DNA from: Bacillota bacterium
Lineage (GTDB): Bacteria > Bacillota > UBA4882 > UBA8346
Direction of reading: 5' to 3'
NCBI GenBank assembly: GCA_023436305.1
Contig: JAEZJQ010000028.1
Span: 1 to 32,725 of the forward strand
Length of the DNA stretch: 32,725 nt
Below are positions 8,248 to 18,106 of this stretch, piece after piece; positions within the stretch are counted from its first letter, which is position 1; each line of letters begins with the position of its first letter. A program made the position numbers and the translations under genes. The notes below the pieces were generated by a model. That model made no database searches. It was not told the DNA's origin and worked only from the letters and a program-made list of their open reading frames with translations.

Positions 8248-9969
8248 TTAACCGGCCTTTTCTTTCTCGATAATAAAATTCTCCACCACCAATTGATCAA
8301 TTCCGGTGGACTGGAAACAGCGGATCGCCTCTTCCGGTGTGCAGACGATGGGTTCACCCATGACATTAAACGAAGTGTTGACAACAACCGGAACCGAGGT
8401 AAGATCCTGAAATTCCTTAATTAACTTCCAATATCGTGGACTTTGCTGCTTATCTACGGTCTGAAATCTGGCGGTTCCATCAATGTGAGTAATGGCCGGT
8501 ACTTTGTCATGCTTGTCCTTTTTTACATCAACCACAAAAAGCATATAGGGCGATGGCCGGTCACAATCAAAATATTCATGGGCATGCTCTTCAAGCACCG
8601 ATGGGGCAAACGGACGAAACCCTTCCCGATGTTTGACTTTCAAATTGAGAATGTCTTGCATGTCCGGACGGCGCGGGTCCGCTAAAATGCTGCGGGCGCC
8701 CAAAGCTCTTGGACCCAATTCCATCCGCCCCTGAAACCAGCCGATCACATTTCCATCCGCGATTAATCGGGCGGTATTGGCCACCAGATCGTCTTCCTTT
8801 TCATAATAGGTATACTTGAGCCCCTGATTGTCCAGTATGGTTTTAATCTCCGCATTGTTAAATTTGGGACCCAAATAAGCAGTATTAAATACAAAATTGC
8901 GGGGATGATTTAAAATGGTATTATAGATATAATACGCGCTGCCAATACAAGTGCCGGCATCATTGGCGGCGGGTTGGACGAAGATATCCTTAAACGGACC
9001 TTCTTTCAACAATTTCCCGTTCATCACCGAGTTTAAAGCAGTACCACCGGCAATACATAAATAGTCCTTTTGGGTTACCGTGTGAATATACCGGGCAATA
9101 TGCAATGCTACATCTTCCAGCCGTTTTTGAAAAGCCCAGGCGAGATTTTCATGCTGGGAGGTAATGGGTTCATCTTTTTGACGCAAAGGGCCAAAGACCC
9201 GAATGAACTTTTCCGATACCCATGGGTCGCGAATCCCTTTGTGGTAATTAAAATAACTCAAATCTACCGTATATTCCCCATCCGGTTTTAATTGAATGAT
9301 TTTTTTCACTTCATCATAATAATGATCTTCTTTGCCGTAAGACTTCAATGACATTAATTTGTATTCATCACAATTGGGATGAAACCCAAGATAATGGGTG
9401 AGCGCGACAAATATATAACCAAGCGAGTGCGGGAAACGGATCTCTTTGAGGACCTTGATTTTATTGTCCTCACCAACGGAGATGGTGGTGCTGGCGATCT
9501 CCCCACTGCCGTCCATGGTCAAAATGGCTGCTTCTTTAAATGGAGAAACCAGAAAAGCGCTGGCGGCATGGCAAACGGGGTGTTTGATCCGGTAAAATCG
9601 AAAGGGCTTTTTCCGATTTTTCAATTCAGCGGCGAATTGTTTTTTAAACAGCCGTTTGGCAAGTACCATATGAATCCACTCACCGGAATAGGTATCATAC
9701 ATTTGTAATGATTTAGGTAAATTTTTAATAATTTGGGCAATCCGGAGATGAAATTTATGAAACGGCTGCCAGTGAAAGCCGATATAATCAACTTCATTAA
9801 TGGTGATGCCTGCTTCCTCAAGACAATAATTGATCGAATGAATCGGAAAATCCCCGGTATTCTTCTTCCGGGTAAACCTTTCTTCCTGAGCATAAGCGAT
9901 TAATTGGCCATCTTTTATTAGGCAAGCCGCGGCATTAAAAACATAACAATTATAAGCAAGCACATACAT
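8248..9969 (-). CDS. Carbamoyltransferase, NodU/TobZ/CmcH family
   Basis: A 573-residue enzyme that transfers a carbamoyl group from carbamoyl phosphate, through carbamoyl-adenylate, to a hydroxyl, here probably on a sugar of the surface polysaccharide. The N-terminal Kae1-like domain has the metal-binding H-x3-H in KHPVCHAASAF and the nucleotide loop LTMDGSGE. The C-terminal YrdC-like domain contains GWFQGRMELGPRALGARS, the family hallmark. The frame is open 47 codons further upstream (to 10110). I place the start at ATG 9969 because GGGAGG lies 8 nt before it and because MYVLAYN is the usual family N-terminus. It is the first gene of the minus-strand polysaccharide cluster and is divergent from the large kinase gene. 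A 7-bp AT-rich inverted repeat follows the stop, and a MITE copy separates the gene from the rest of the cluster. Confidence 0.92.
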   Translation of the reverse strand: MYVLAYNCYVFNAAACLIKDGQLIAYAQEERFTRKKNTGDFPIHSINYCLEEAGITINEVDYIGFHWQPFHKFHLRIAQIIKNLPKSLQMYDTYSGEWIHMVLAKRLFKKQFAAELKNRKKPFRFYRIKHPVCHAASAFLVSPFKEAAILTMDGSGEIASTTISVGEDNKIKVLKEIRFPHSLGYIFVALTHYLGFHPNCDEYKLMSLKSYGKEDHYYDEVKKIIQLKPDGEYTVDLSYFNYHKGIRDPWVSEKFIRVFGPLRQKDEPITSQHENLAWAFQKRLEDVALHIARYIHTVTQKDYLCIAGGTALNSVMNGKLLKEGPFKDIFVQPAANDAGTCIGSAYYIYNTILNHPRNFVFNTAYLGPKFNNAEIKTILDNQGLKYTYYEKEDDLVANTARLIADGNVIGWFQGRMELGPRALGARSILADPRRPDMQDILNLKVKHREGFRPFAPSVLEEHAHEYFDCDRPSPYMLFVVDVKKDKHDKVPAITHIDGTARFQTVDKQQSPRYWKLIKEFQDLTSVPVVVNTSFNVMGEPIVCTPEEAIRCFQSTGIDQLVVENFIIEKEKAG

Positions 9970-10381
9970 CAATTCTACCTCCCGAATTACGTTAATATTT
10001 TCTTGGAATATGGTTGATTTATATTGCTTTAATCTTTCACCCCCCCATGCATCACTAAATTTCCTTAAAACTGTGGTTTGCATTAATAACCCGTGAAAAA
10101 TACTTGTCATATTTCATTTCAAAGTTTATTAAACCGGGAATCATTTGTATATATGACATTTGGCTTGCAGGAGCCTGAATTATCGCACTGGAATGTATGA
10201 AGTTTTCCCTGATTTTTTAGAGCAATAAAATTATTTTGTAACGGATCTTCATGACAAATCATTCTGGTTCGTCATTTCATTTTGTGATAAGATAAAACAT
10301 GGGATACCCAGCAAATTACCGTCAATTATACCGATCAAATCGCATTGGAATTTAAGTTTTTTAGTAAGGGCAGGAATTCAT
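9970..10381. promoter_or_regulatory. Divergent promoter region of polysaccharide cluster and kinase gene
   Basis: This 412-bp gap separates two divergent genes once the carbamoyltransferase start is set at 9969. It must hold the promoters of both units. It contains an inverted repeat ATGAC/GTCAT around 10249-10275, a short GGCT/AGCC hairpin near 10162, and a C7 run near 10040. I cannot identify a convincing -35/-10 pair on either strand. The kinase gene has an imperfect ribosome binding site (GGCAGGAA) about 7 nt before its ATG. Confidence 0.45.
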
Positions 10382-13300
10382 ATGATATTAAAAGATACAT
10401 TAGTGGATGGACATTATCATATATTGGAACAATTAGGGGAAGGAGGAATGAGTCTTGTTTATAAAGCGATTGATAGATATACAAACCAAGAAGTGGCCTT
10501 TAAATTAATGAAGGAACGGGTAACTTCAACGCATATCGAGGATATCATCAGGTTCAAAAGGGAAATTGAGATTGTAACGAAATTCAATCATCCAAATTTG
10601 ATTAAGCTTTACGGTAGCGGTGAATTTGAAAATAAACCATACATTGTTATGGAATTCTTAACCGGTAACAACTTGAAAGATTTATTACATCGTGGTAATA
10701 AATTCAATTGTTCAGACGCAGTGGCCATTATCAAGCAAATTACGGAAGCATTAATATATGTACATAGCAAGGGGGTCATCCACCGGGATCTCAAACCCGG
10801 CAATATCTTTATCGATAAGGACGTCGGCCAAATCAAGGTGAAATTATTAGACTTCGGAATCGCTCTGGTCATGGAATTGGGGGCAGTCAAAGAAGCGGAC
10901 GAGGTCGTCGGAACTTTCGGTTATATGTCACCGGAAGCCACCGGAATTTTGGATAATCGCATGGATGAACGCAGTGATCTTTATTCCTTGGGCATAATTT
11001 TTTATCAATTATTAACGGATACCTTACCTTTTACCGGCAATAATGTGAATCAAATCATTCACCAGCAAGTTGCTTTGCTTCCCCCCCGCCCCGGTAAAAT
11101 AAATCCGGAAATACCTCCTATCCTGGAAGCGATGGTTTTAAAACTATTGCAAAAAGACCCGGATCTTCGTTACCAAAGCGCCAGGGGATTATGGGCTGAT
11201 TTGGAACGATACCAAAATAAGGAATGGCGGTTTGAAATCGGGTCGCAAGATCAAAAAGTCAAGCTAACCTATCAAACCCGTTTGGTGGGCCGGGAAACGG
11301 AGTTAGAAAGAATCAAGGAATTAATTAAGCAAACGAAAGCGGGACATGGCAGTATCTGTTTCATCGCCGGAGAAGCCGGGATTGGTAAAAGCAGAGTCGT
11401 GGAAGATATTCGAAGCTTAGTCTATGAAATGGATGAATTATTTATCAGTGGCCGGTGTATCAACTGCCCCAATAAAACTCCCTATCAGCCATTTAAAGAT
11501 GCCATTGATGATTATTTAGCCAAACTTGAAAAGGAAAATGAAACCAAATGCACTGCAATGAACCGGTTCAAGAATCGCTGGGCGGATCTTAGTGAAATAA
11601 TCATTCAATTAAACCCCCGGCTCGCGAAATATATTGGTACCGCAAAAAAGTCGGCACCATATGAAATGGAATGGAATAATAAAAGATTTTTAATGGTGTT
11701 AGCGGATTTCTTCTGCAATTTAGCAAGCTCAGGGAAGATCTGCGTTCTTTTTTTAGATGATTTGCAATGGGCGGATGAGGGCAGTTTCAATCTGTTGGTT
11801 GAACTATTACCCAAGATTCACAGCTCCAATCTGTTCATCCTGGGCACTTATCGCGATAATGAAATCGATCAAGGCCATGGGCTGGAACGGCTTAAACGGG
11901 AATCAAAAGAGATCGGCTCCGTTCTATCCGAGATTAAACTTGTTCCTCTTAACCATGAACGGCTGAATCAACTTATCGCCAATCTTTTAGGCGAAACCGA
12001 AGAACAAGCCCAGAACCTTGCCGGGTATATACTTGATAAATCAGGCGGCAACCCGTTTTTTGCCATTCAAATTGTCCGGGAGTTAATTGAGAATAAGACG
12101 ATATCCTGGAAAGAGGGGTATTGGGACGAAGATTGGGAAGTTTTAAGTAAGATGCCGGTATCCGGTTCGATGCTGGATATTATTTTACGGCGGATTGAAA
12201 ACTTAAACCCCGAGCAAAAAAACCTGTTATCCAAGGGAGCAATCATCGGCCGGGAGTTTGAAATTGAGCTTTTATATCACTTGACGGATTTGAGCCAAAC
12301 GGCGGTTGTGGCTATGCTTGATGAATTTATTGCGCAGCAATTACTGGAGCGCAGTTTATCCCGGGGGAAGATCTTGTTTGTCCATGACCGGATCAGGGAT
12401 GTGTTTTACCAGCAGATCACCGAAACCAAGCGCAGGGAAATCCATTTACAAATTGCCCGGGCCCTGGAAAGTCTCCATAATAATTTAGAAGAGGCAGTTT
12501 TCGACCTGGCCCATCATTATGCCGAAGGGGGGGATCAGGAGAAAACGCTTCAATTCATGTTACCGGCGGCGAAAAAGGCCAAAGAAACCTGGGCCAATGA
12601 AGAGGCAATCAAGTTCTATAAAATCATCATCAATATATTGGAAAGTAAAAACCTACGAAATTCCGAGTGGCTCGAATCCAAGGACAGCCTGATCCAACTA
12701 TATATAACGGTAGGTAAATTAGAAGAAGCCCGAACTATTTCAGAACAAGTATTACCATTTGTAACGGATACTTTGGTAAAAGCCAGAATCTATAAAAAGA
12801 TCTCGCAAACTTTCGGCGCCAAAGATTGGGCACAGTGTAAGGATAACTCGATAAAAGGTCTGGAACTATTGGGGGTAAAAATTCCAAATAACAATTTCGA
12901 AATTAGCGTTTTTTTTATGGTCGAATTGGCAAAACACTTAACCTTTAGGTTGTTTCCCGGTTTTTTTTATCGGAAGCCGCCACAACCGGTTAAGGAAGAA
13001 GACAAAGAAATAGTATTGTTATGTTCTAATTTAATGTGGATGTATATACGCGACGATGTATGGAAATTACCTTGGATCACCTTACGGATGTTGAATTTAT
13101 CCGAAAGAAAAATCGGTAAATCTTTCGAACTTGGAATGAGCTTGGTAGCATATGCCGAAGTTTGTATGGGTATTCCTTTATTTAAAAAAGCATTGAAATA
13201 CAGTGAAAAAGCTTTAAATTTATTTAAAGAATTAAATAATGAATTTGGCATTTCTCATAATTTAAATTGTCTGGCTTTTTATTATTTCATAGCTGGAAAA

Positions 13301-15514
13301 AATGATGAAAGTATAAAACATTCTCAACAAGCTAAAATTATCTATCAAAAATTAGGTGATATCGGACAATTAGGGTTTGCTCTCATTGGATTAGGAAGAG
13401 TATATTATTATAACTCCGATTATACTCCCAGCATTATATCTTTAGACCAACATCTGGAAATCAGCCGGAAATGTAACGATCCCCCTGGTATATACGAATC
13501 ATTAGTTTTTCTTTCAGCTTGTTATATTGAAAAAGGTGATTTTCAAAAGGCGCAGGATATTCTAGCCGAAATCCAAAATATAAGTCCGGAAGGAAGGCTG
13601 GCAAACCATGAAGCGTTATATTTCACCGGCTACCTGGAATTAGAAAGAAAAAATTATCTTATTGCTATCGAAATTTTGGAACAGGTAAAAAAATTAACTC
13701 AAGTGAATCCCTTTTTTAAACGGGATGTAGCCAACCTGTTTTCCTCTTTGGCGGATGCGCAAGTTAAAAGATCTAGCGAACGTAATATAAATCCGAATAC
13801 GCGAATTTCCAAGCAAGAAATGAAAAAATTATTTCACCTGTGCCGCGAAGCAATCCACCATACTAAACCATGGCCAAATCACCATGGAGGCGCGTTACGG
13901 GTCATGGCCAATTATTATCAGCTTGCCGGGAAAAACACTCACGCTGAAAAGTATTTTCAAAAAAGTATGGCGCACGACAGAAAAGTAAACCGCAGGTATG
14001 AACTGGCTAAGGATTACTTCGAATATGGAAATTTTTTAGAGTCACTTTGCAAAACCACTGAAGCAAAAGAAAATTGGCACAAGGCGCATGAAATATTTAA
14101 GTGTATCGGCGCCGCCGGATACACCCAAAAAACAACCGTTTTACTTGAGGGTACTCCAAGAAAGATTCAATTAACAGATGAATTAAATATACAAGAACGC
14201 CTTACAGCGGAAAGAAAAAACAATACTTTATTAATCACCAGCAGATATATTAGTTCCATCCTGGATATTGATGATTTGCTTCAAAAAATTATGGATAGTA
14301 CCATCGAGTTATTGGGCGCGGAAAGAGGAATTTTGTTACTATACCCGGAAGAAGGGGAACGACAATTAGAGGTAAAAGCGATTCGCAAGATTTCGAATGA
14401 GGAATGGCAAAGAAAAGAATTTACAACCAGTAGAAGTATCATTGCCAAGATTGAAAAGGAAAAAACTCCTTTGATTTATACAGATGCAATGGCTGATGAA
14501 GAACTACGAAAACAAACAAGTATTGTGATTAGCGGAACAAGGTCGGTAATCTGCTCGCCGATTATGAATAAAGGGGCATTATTAGGTATCATTTATCTAG
14601 ATAATAGTTTAATTGATGGTTTATTTACCGAAGACGATTTGAATACATTGGGTTTAATATCTAACCAGGCGGGGATATCCATTGAAAACGCCCGGTTATA
14701 TTCAAAATTAAAATTATATTCCAAGGAGATCGAAGAATCTAAAGAGAAAATAACAAAATGGAATCAAGAATTGGAACGATGTGTCCAAGAGCAAACCAAT
14801 GAGTTATCCGAAAAAAATACCGAACTGGAAACGAAGAATGAAGAATTATTAACGTTAAACCAACAACTTCGGGAATATTCCGCGACCGTGGTCGAACTGT
14901 CCATCGCCGAGGAAAGAAACCGTTTGGCCCATGATCTCCACGACTCTCTGGGCCAGCTCATGGCGCTCTCCATCTCCCAGTTGAGCGCCTGCGGCAATCT
15001 TTGTCTGAAATCACCAGTGGAGGCCAAAGAAAAGCTGGATATGATTACCAAACTACTCCGGGAAGGTTTGGCCGAAATCAGATATTCCATTATCGGATTG
15101 ATTCCGGTGAACCGAAAGGCGGATAATTTAGTGGATGCCTTGCAGAGTCTGATCTTGGATTATCAGGATACGGGGCTGAGGGTTGATTTTTCGGTGGAAG
15201 GCACGGTGGATATAGTGGAACCGCGTTTGGCGGATGCCGTGTACCGTACTTGCCAGGAGGCCTTAACCAATTCCCTGAAGCACGGTCATGCCCGGCAAGT
15301 GATGATTTTATTGCGGTTTTTGGATGATTCTCTGAAAGTGTATATTTCCGATGATGGCCAGGGCTGCAAAACTATTCACAAAGGATTGGGATTAACCGGG
15401 ATGGAACAAAGAATCAAAAGTCTAAATGGAGAACTTATTTTGGGTTCCGATGGTGAAAGCGGCTTTAATATAAGGATTGAGATTCCGCTTACTTCCACTC
15501 AAACATGTTCTTGA
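10382..15514 (+). CDS. Ser/Thr kinase-ATPase-TPR-GAF-histidine kinase fusion
   Basis: A 1710-residue cytosolic signalling protein joining two kinase types. Residues 1-280 are a eukaryotic-type Ser/Thr kinase: glycine loop G19-E-G-G-M-S, lysine K41, catalytic H134-R-D136 with KPGN, D157-F-G159, and MSPEA. All key residues are present. Residues 300-600 form an AAA-type ATPase with Walker A GEAGIGKS (330-337) and Walker B FLDDLQWAD (about 455-463). About 650-1270 is alpha-helical and TPR-like. A GAF sensor domain (about 1285-1435) and a coiled coil follow. A HisKA_3 dimerisation domain contains ERNRLAHDLHDSLGQ with H1520 as the likely phosphorylated residue, and an ATPase domain (1555-1705) has DDGQGC and GLGLTGM. 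The 3' neighbour encodes a NarL-type response regulator, the natural partner of HisKA_3 kinases. There are no membrane helices. The signal is unknown. Confidence 0.93.
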   Translation: MILKDTLVDGHYHILEQLGEGGMSLVYKAIDRYTNQEVAFKLMKERVTSTHIEDIIRFKREIEIVTKFNHPNLIKLYGSGEFENKPYIVMEFLTGNNLKDLLHRGNKFNCSDAVAIIKQITEALIYVHSKGVIHRDLKPGNIFIDKDVGQIKVKLLDFGIALVMELGAVKEADEVVGTFGYMSPEATGILDNRMDERSDLYSLGIIFYQLLTDTLPFTGNNVNQIIHQQVALLPPRPGKINPEIPPILEAMVLKLLQKDPDLRYQSARGLWADLERYQNKEWRFEIGSQDQKVKLTYQTRLVGRETELERIKELIKQTKAGHGSICFIAGEAGIGKSRVVEDIRSLVYEMDELFISGRCINCPNKTPYQPFKDAIDDYLAKLEKENETKCTAMNRFKNRWADLSEIIIQLNPRLAKYIGTAKKSAPYEMEWNNKRFLMVLADFFCNLASSGKICVLFLDDLQWADEGSFNLLVELLPKIHSSNLFILGTYRDNEIDQGHGLERLKRESKEIGSVLSEIKLVPLNHERLNQLIANLLGETEEQAQNLAGYILDKSGGNPFFAIQIVRELIENKTISWKEGYWDEDWEVLSKMPVSGSMLDIILRRIENLNPEQKNLLSKGAIIGREFEIELLYHLTDLSQTAVVAMLDEFIAQQLLERSLSRGKILFVHDRIRDVFYQQITETKRREIHLQIARALESLHNNLEEAVFDLAHHYAEGGDQEKTLQFMLPAAKKAKETWANEEAIKFYKIIINILESKNLRNSEWLESKDSLIQLYITVGKLEEARTISEQVLPFVTDTLVKARIYKKISQTFGAKDWAQCKDNSIKGLELLGVKIPNNNFEISVFFMVELAKHLTFRLFPGFFYRKPPQPVKEEDKEIVLLCSNLMWMYIRDDVWKLPWITLRMLNLSERKIGKSFELGMSLVAYAEVCMGIPLFKKALKYSEKALNLFKELNNEFGISHNLNCLAFYYFIAGKNDESIKHSQQAKIIYQKLGDIGQLGFALIGLGRVYYYNSDYTPSIISLDQHLEISRKCNDPPGIYESLVFLSACYIEKGDFQKAQDILAEIQNISPEGRLANHEALYFTGYLELERKNYLIAIEILEQVKKLTQVNPFFKRDVANLFSSLADAQVKRSSERNINPNTRISKQEMKKLFHLCREAIHHTKPWPNHHGGALRVMANYYQLAGKNTHAEKYFQKSMAHDRKVNRRYELAKDYFEYGNFLESLCKTTEAKENWHKAHEIFKCIGAAGYTQKTTVLLEGTPRKIQLTDELNIQERLTAERKNNTLLITSRYISSILDIDDLLQKIMDSTIELLGAERGILLLYPEEGERQLEVKAIRKISNEEWQRKEFTTSRSIIAKIEKEKTPLIYTDAMADEELRKQTSIVISGTRSVICSPIMNKGALLGIIYLDNSLIDGLFTEDDLNTLGLISNQAGISIENARLYSKLKLYSKEIEESKEKITKWNQELERCVQEQTNELSEKNTELETKNEELLTLNQQLREYSATVVELSIAEERNRLAHDLHDSLGQLMALSISQLSACGNLCLKSPVEAKEKLDMITKLLREGLAEIRYSIIGLIPVNRKADNLVDALQSLILDYQDTGLRVDFSVEGTVDIVEPRLADAVYRTCQEALTNSLKHGHARQVMILLRFLDDSLKVYISDDGQGCKTIHKGLGLTGMEQRIKSLNGELILGSDGESGFNIRIEIPLTSTQTCS

Positions 15515-15637
15515 TTTGCTATACTGACAATGATATGATCATGTTAAAATTGATGGGAAATATTTTTAGAAGTCAAAAACCCTGAACCATTTTATATATT
15601 CAGGAATTCTTAAATATTTTAATTACAGGATTGGTAA

Positions 15638-16288
15638 ATGATTCGAATTATTATTGTGGATGATTCTTCCATTATCCGTGAAGGTTTTTGTATGTTGCTC
15701 AACAACAAAGATGATATTGAAGTTATCGGTCAGGCGGGAAGTGGTAACGAAGCGGTTGAATTATGTAAAACCCTTTCCCCCGACCTGGTCTTAATGGATA
15801 TTAAAATGGCTGGCGGGGATGGGATCGAGTCCACCCAAAAGATCAAAAAATTGAATCCTAAAATTAAAGTCTTGATTTTATCCACTTTCAATATTCATCA
15901 TTACATTACTCAAGCCATAAAAGTGGGAGCCGATGGTTATATTTTAAAAGATATCAGTGAAGAAAACTTAATCACCGCCATTAAAGGGGTTTATAACGGA
16001 CTTCGGATAGTCCATAATGACGTTTTTCAAAAAGTGAAAAAAACTTGGGCGGTGGAGCAGCTCGATGCTGAAAAAAACAAATATCGCGACTTCGTTGCCA
16101 GCTTGACCAGCCGGGAAAAAGACATTGTCCGGCTGGTCGTGAACAGCCACACCAATAAGGAAATTGCTGAGACTTTAGGGATTACCGAGGGAACCGTAAA
16201 AAACATCATTTCCGGTATTATTGTCAAACACCGGTTAAAAGATAAGGTGCAACTGATTCACTACTCGATTAAGGGAAATCTGGTATAA
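15638..16288 (+). CDS. Response regulator, NarL/LuxR family
   Basis: A 216-residue DNA-binding response regulator. The receiver domain (1-120) shows the acidic pocket D8-D9, phospho-acceptor D54 in LVLMDIKM, the switch residue S82 or T83, and K104. The C-terminal LuxR-type helix-turn-helix (about 151-215) has LTSREKDIVRLV and NKEIAETLGITEGTVKN, the typical recognition region. It lies 123 nt after the fused kinase gene, is on the same strand, and is preceded by AGGA about 9 nt from the ATG. The kinase's HisKA_3 domain is of the class that pairs with this regulator class, so it is very probably the cognate partner. The histidine kinase downstream at 16596 could also feed into it. Its targets are unknown. 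The polysaccharide operon next door is an attractive candidate. Confidence 0.93.
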   Translation: MIRIIIVDDSSIIREGFCMLLNNKDDIEVIGQAGSGNEAVELCKTLSPDLVLMDIKMAGGDGIESTQKIKKLNPKIKVLILSTFNIHHYITQAIKVGADGYILKDISEENLITAIKGVYNGLRIVHNDVFQKVKKTWAVEQLDAEKNKYRDFVASLTSREKDIVRLVVNSHTNKEIAETLGITEGTVKNIISGIIVKHRLKDKVQLIHYSIKGNLV

Positions 16289-16595
16289 GGAAATTAATAT
16301 CTTTCGACCTCGAAAACACTAGGAGTCTGTGCGCGTAACACTTTTTAGTAACTTAAAACCATTATGGTTTTATAACCGATACTAATAATCCACTCCCAAT
16401 TTCAATCGTTGATCCGGTTCAACGATCCAATACTCTTTCATTCCAGCATCCTGATATTTCCGAATTTTTTACTTCTATACTGATTCCAACCAATCACGAA
16501 TGACTTACAATCAAGTTAACGATTTTATTGCCGATAAATGAATAGATCAAGATCAATAGTGTTTCTATGGTAATTTTAATGGGAGGTTCGCTGAA
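16289..16595. other. Intergenic region with MITE fragment and a hairpin
   Basis: There is no gene here. The gap holds a broken copy of the 117-bp element (16319-16362). It also has an 8-bp perfect inverted repeat ATCGTTGA/TCAACGAT at 16405-16426 with a 6-nt loop and no T-run. That repeat could be an operator or a weak stop for the response-regulator transcript. Just before the next gene lies a good ribosome binding site (GGGAGG, 8 nt before the ATG at 16596). Confidence 0.5.
16319..16362. mobile_element. MITE-like element, truncated copy B
   Basis: The sequence starts CTAGGAGTCTGTGCGCGTAA and continues CACTTTTTAGTAACTTAAAACC. It matches, in inverted orientation, the right end of the complete copies at 8095 and 18107. 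Similarity fades after about 43 bp, and the opposite terminal repeat is absent from the following 230 bp, so one end has been lost. It lies between the response-regulator and histidine-kinase genes. Confidence 0.65.
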
Positions 16596-18056
16596 ATGCT
16601 GGTAGCGGTCATATTGCTCTTATGGCTGATTGCAGTGGCCGTATTCATATCCGATTCAAAAAACGAATCCACCCGGTGGTTTAGCCTGATCGTATTTTGG
16701 ATTAGTGCGGGCACACTCCAGCCCTTGATTCATGATATCGTTATCCCCCATTGGATTATTCATCAAAATCCGGAAATCATCAATTTTTTTAAGGGATTGG
16801 CTAACGTTTCCTTCGTACTGGCGCTTTTATTTACTCCTTATAGCGTATTAATGCTTTGCGTTTCCCATACCGATGATACAAAATGGGTTAAATATAAGAA
16901 ACGATTGGCGATTATCTTTCTGATTCCCGTCCTGGTCATGCTGGCATTGTTCGCGGCCAATCCGAAGGTGATTGTAGACAACCCCGGCCGGTCATTATCG
17001 GAAAACTCCAGGGGATGGTATATCCTGATGACTATATGGGTGACTGCTTATGTCGTAATGGCCAACTATTTTTTACTATCCTCATATCTCACCGCCAAAA
17101 ACTTACGCTTGAAACAAGAAAAACTGCAACTATTTTTAGCCATTATGCCGCCCTTCGTTTTGGCGGTTTATATGTATAATATCGCCCCGTTCACCGGCCT
17201 TTTCAATTCGTTCCAACACCGGTTCATCATTTTACTATATATCCTGGCGACATTGGTATTCTTTGCTATTAAGTATAGTATTTCCGCCGTTAAAATCGTC
17301 ATTGAACGATGGCAACTGGCCAATACCATGCACACCACTTTTTCTGGAACCGCCATGCTAAATCATGTCATTAAAAGTGAAGTTTTAAAAATTGATTTCT
17401 GCATGAATAATATCATTCAATATTCTCAAATTAGCAACCCCAAGGTAAATGAACTATTACGAACGATTCAAGCCACCAACACTCATCTGTTAGCCTTGAT
17501 TAACCGGGTTCAAAACCATATCAAGGATGTCACCCTGGTGGAAGCTCCGAGCGATTTATTGGAACTCATCGATCAATCATTGAAAATGGTAACCCCGCAA
17601 CTGGAAGCCAAAAATATTAAGGTCATCAAGGATTATTGCCTGAAAACAGTCCGGATTTTATGCGATGCCGTTCATATCCGGGAAGTATTGCGAAATATCG
17701 CGCTAAATGCCATTGAAGCCATGGAAACCGGTGGCCAATTGCATATTCAAATTTATACAAAAAATAAACGGATAGTTTTAGCCATCACCGATAATGGAAT
17801 TGGCATCTCGAAAAAGGATTTACCCCATATCATGAAGCCGTTCTTCTCCACCAAGAACCGGCAGCAAAACTCCGGTTTGGGTTTGACTTACAGTTATAAT
17901 GTCATGCAAAAACACGGGGGCACTTTGGAAATCTTTAGTGTCAAAGATATCGGAACCACCGTGTTCTTAATTTTTCCACCGTCTAAAATCCTGGCCGCGA
18001 AGTTGCTTTATGAGCAGCGGGAGAGCGGTTTGATAGTTAACTCCGGACAGCTTTGA
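16596..18056 (+). CDS. Membrane sensor histidine kinase
   Basis: A 486-residue histidine kinase. The N-terminal 235 residues form about seven membrane helices with little extracytoplasmic sequence, a layout common in peptide-, lipid- or membrane-state sensors. The dimerisation region has LNHVIKSEVLKI with a likely phosphorylated His in place of the usual HE or HD box. The ATPase domain is complete: N-box RNIALNAIEAM, G1 ITDNGIGI, F-box KPFFSTK, G2 NSGLGLTYS. No response-regulator gene follows. The closest one is upstream at 15638, after the MITE fragment. That regulator is NarL-type and not the usual partner of this kinase class, so the partner may lie elsewhere. It starts at an ATG with a GGGAGG site. 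Confidence 0.9.
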   Translation: MLVAVILLLWLIAVAVFISDSKNESTRWFSLIVFWISAGTLQPLIHDIVIPHWIIHQNPEIINFFKGLANVSFVLALLFTPYSVLMLCVSHTDDTKWVKYKKRLAIIFLIPVLVMLALFAANPKVIVDNPGRSLSENSRGWYILMTIWVTAYVVMANYFLLSSYLTAKNLRLKQEKLQLFLAIMPPFVLAVYMYNIAPFTGLFNSFQHRFIILLYILATLVFFAIKYSISAVKIVIERWQLANTMHTTFSGTAMLNHVIKSEVLKIDFCMNNIIQYSQISNPKVNELLRTIQATNTHLLALINRVQNHIKDVTLVEAPSDLLELIDQSLKMVTPQLEAKNIKVIKDYCLKTVRILCDAVHIREVLRNIALNAIEAMETGGQLHIQIYTKNKRIVLAITDNGIGISKKDLPHIMKPFFSTKNRQQNSGLGLTYSYNVMQKHGGTLEIFSVKDIGTTVFLIFPPSKILAAKLLYEQRESGLIVNSGQL

Positions 18057-18106
18057 GTCCGATATGGAAATGCCTTTGACCTGGCGGTGCCTTCCAAGCT
18101 CCAAAT

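Noticed and set aside
9610..10110. A 47-residue N-terminal extension of the carbamoyltransferase
   Set aside because: The better ribosome binding site and the usual family N-terminus both lie at 9969.
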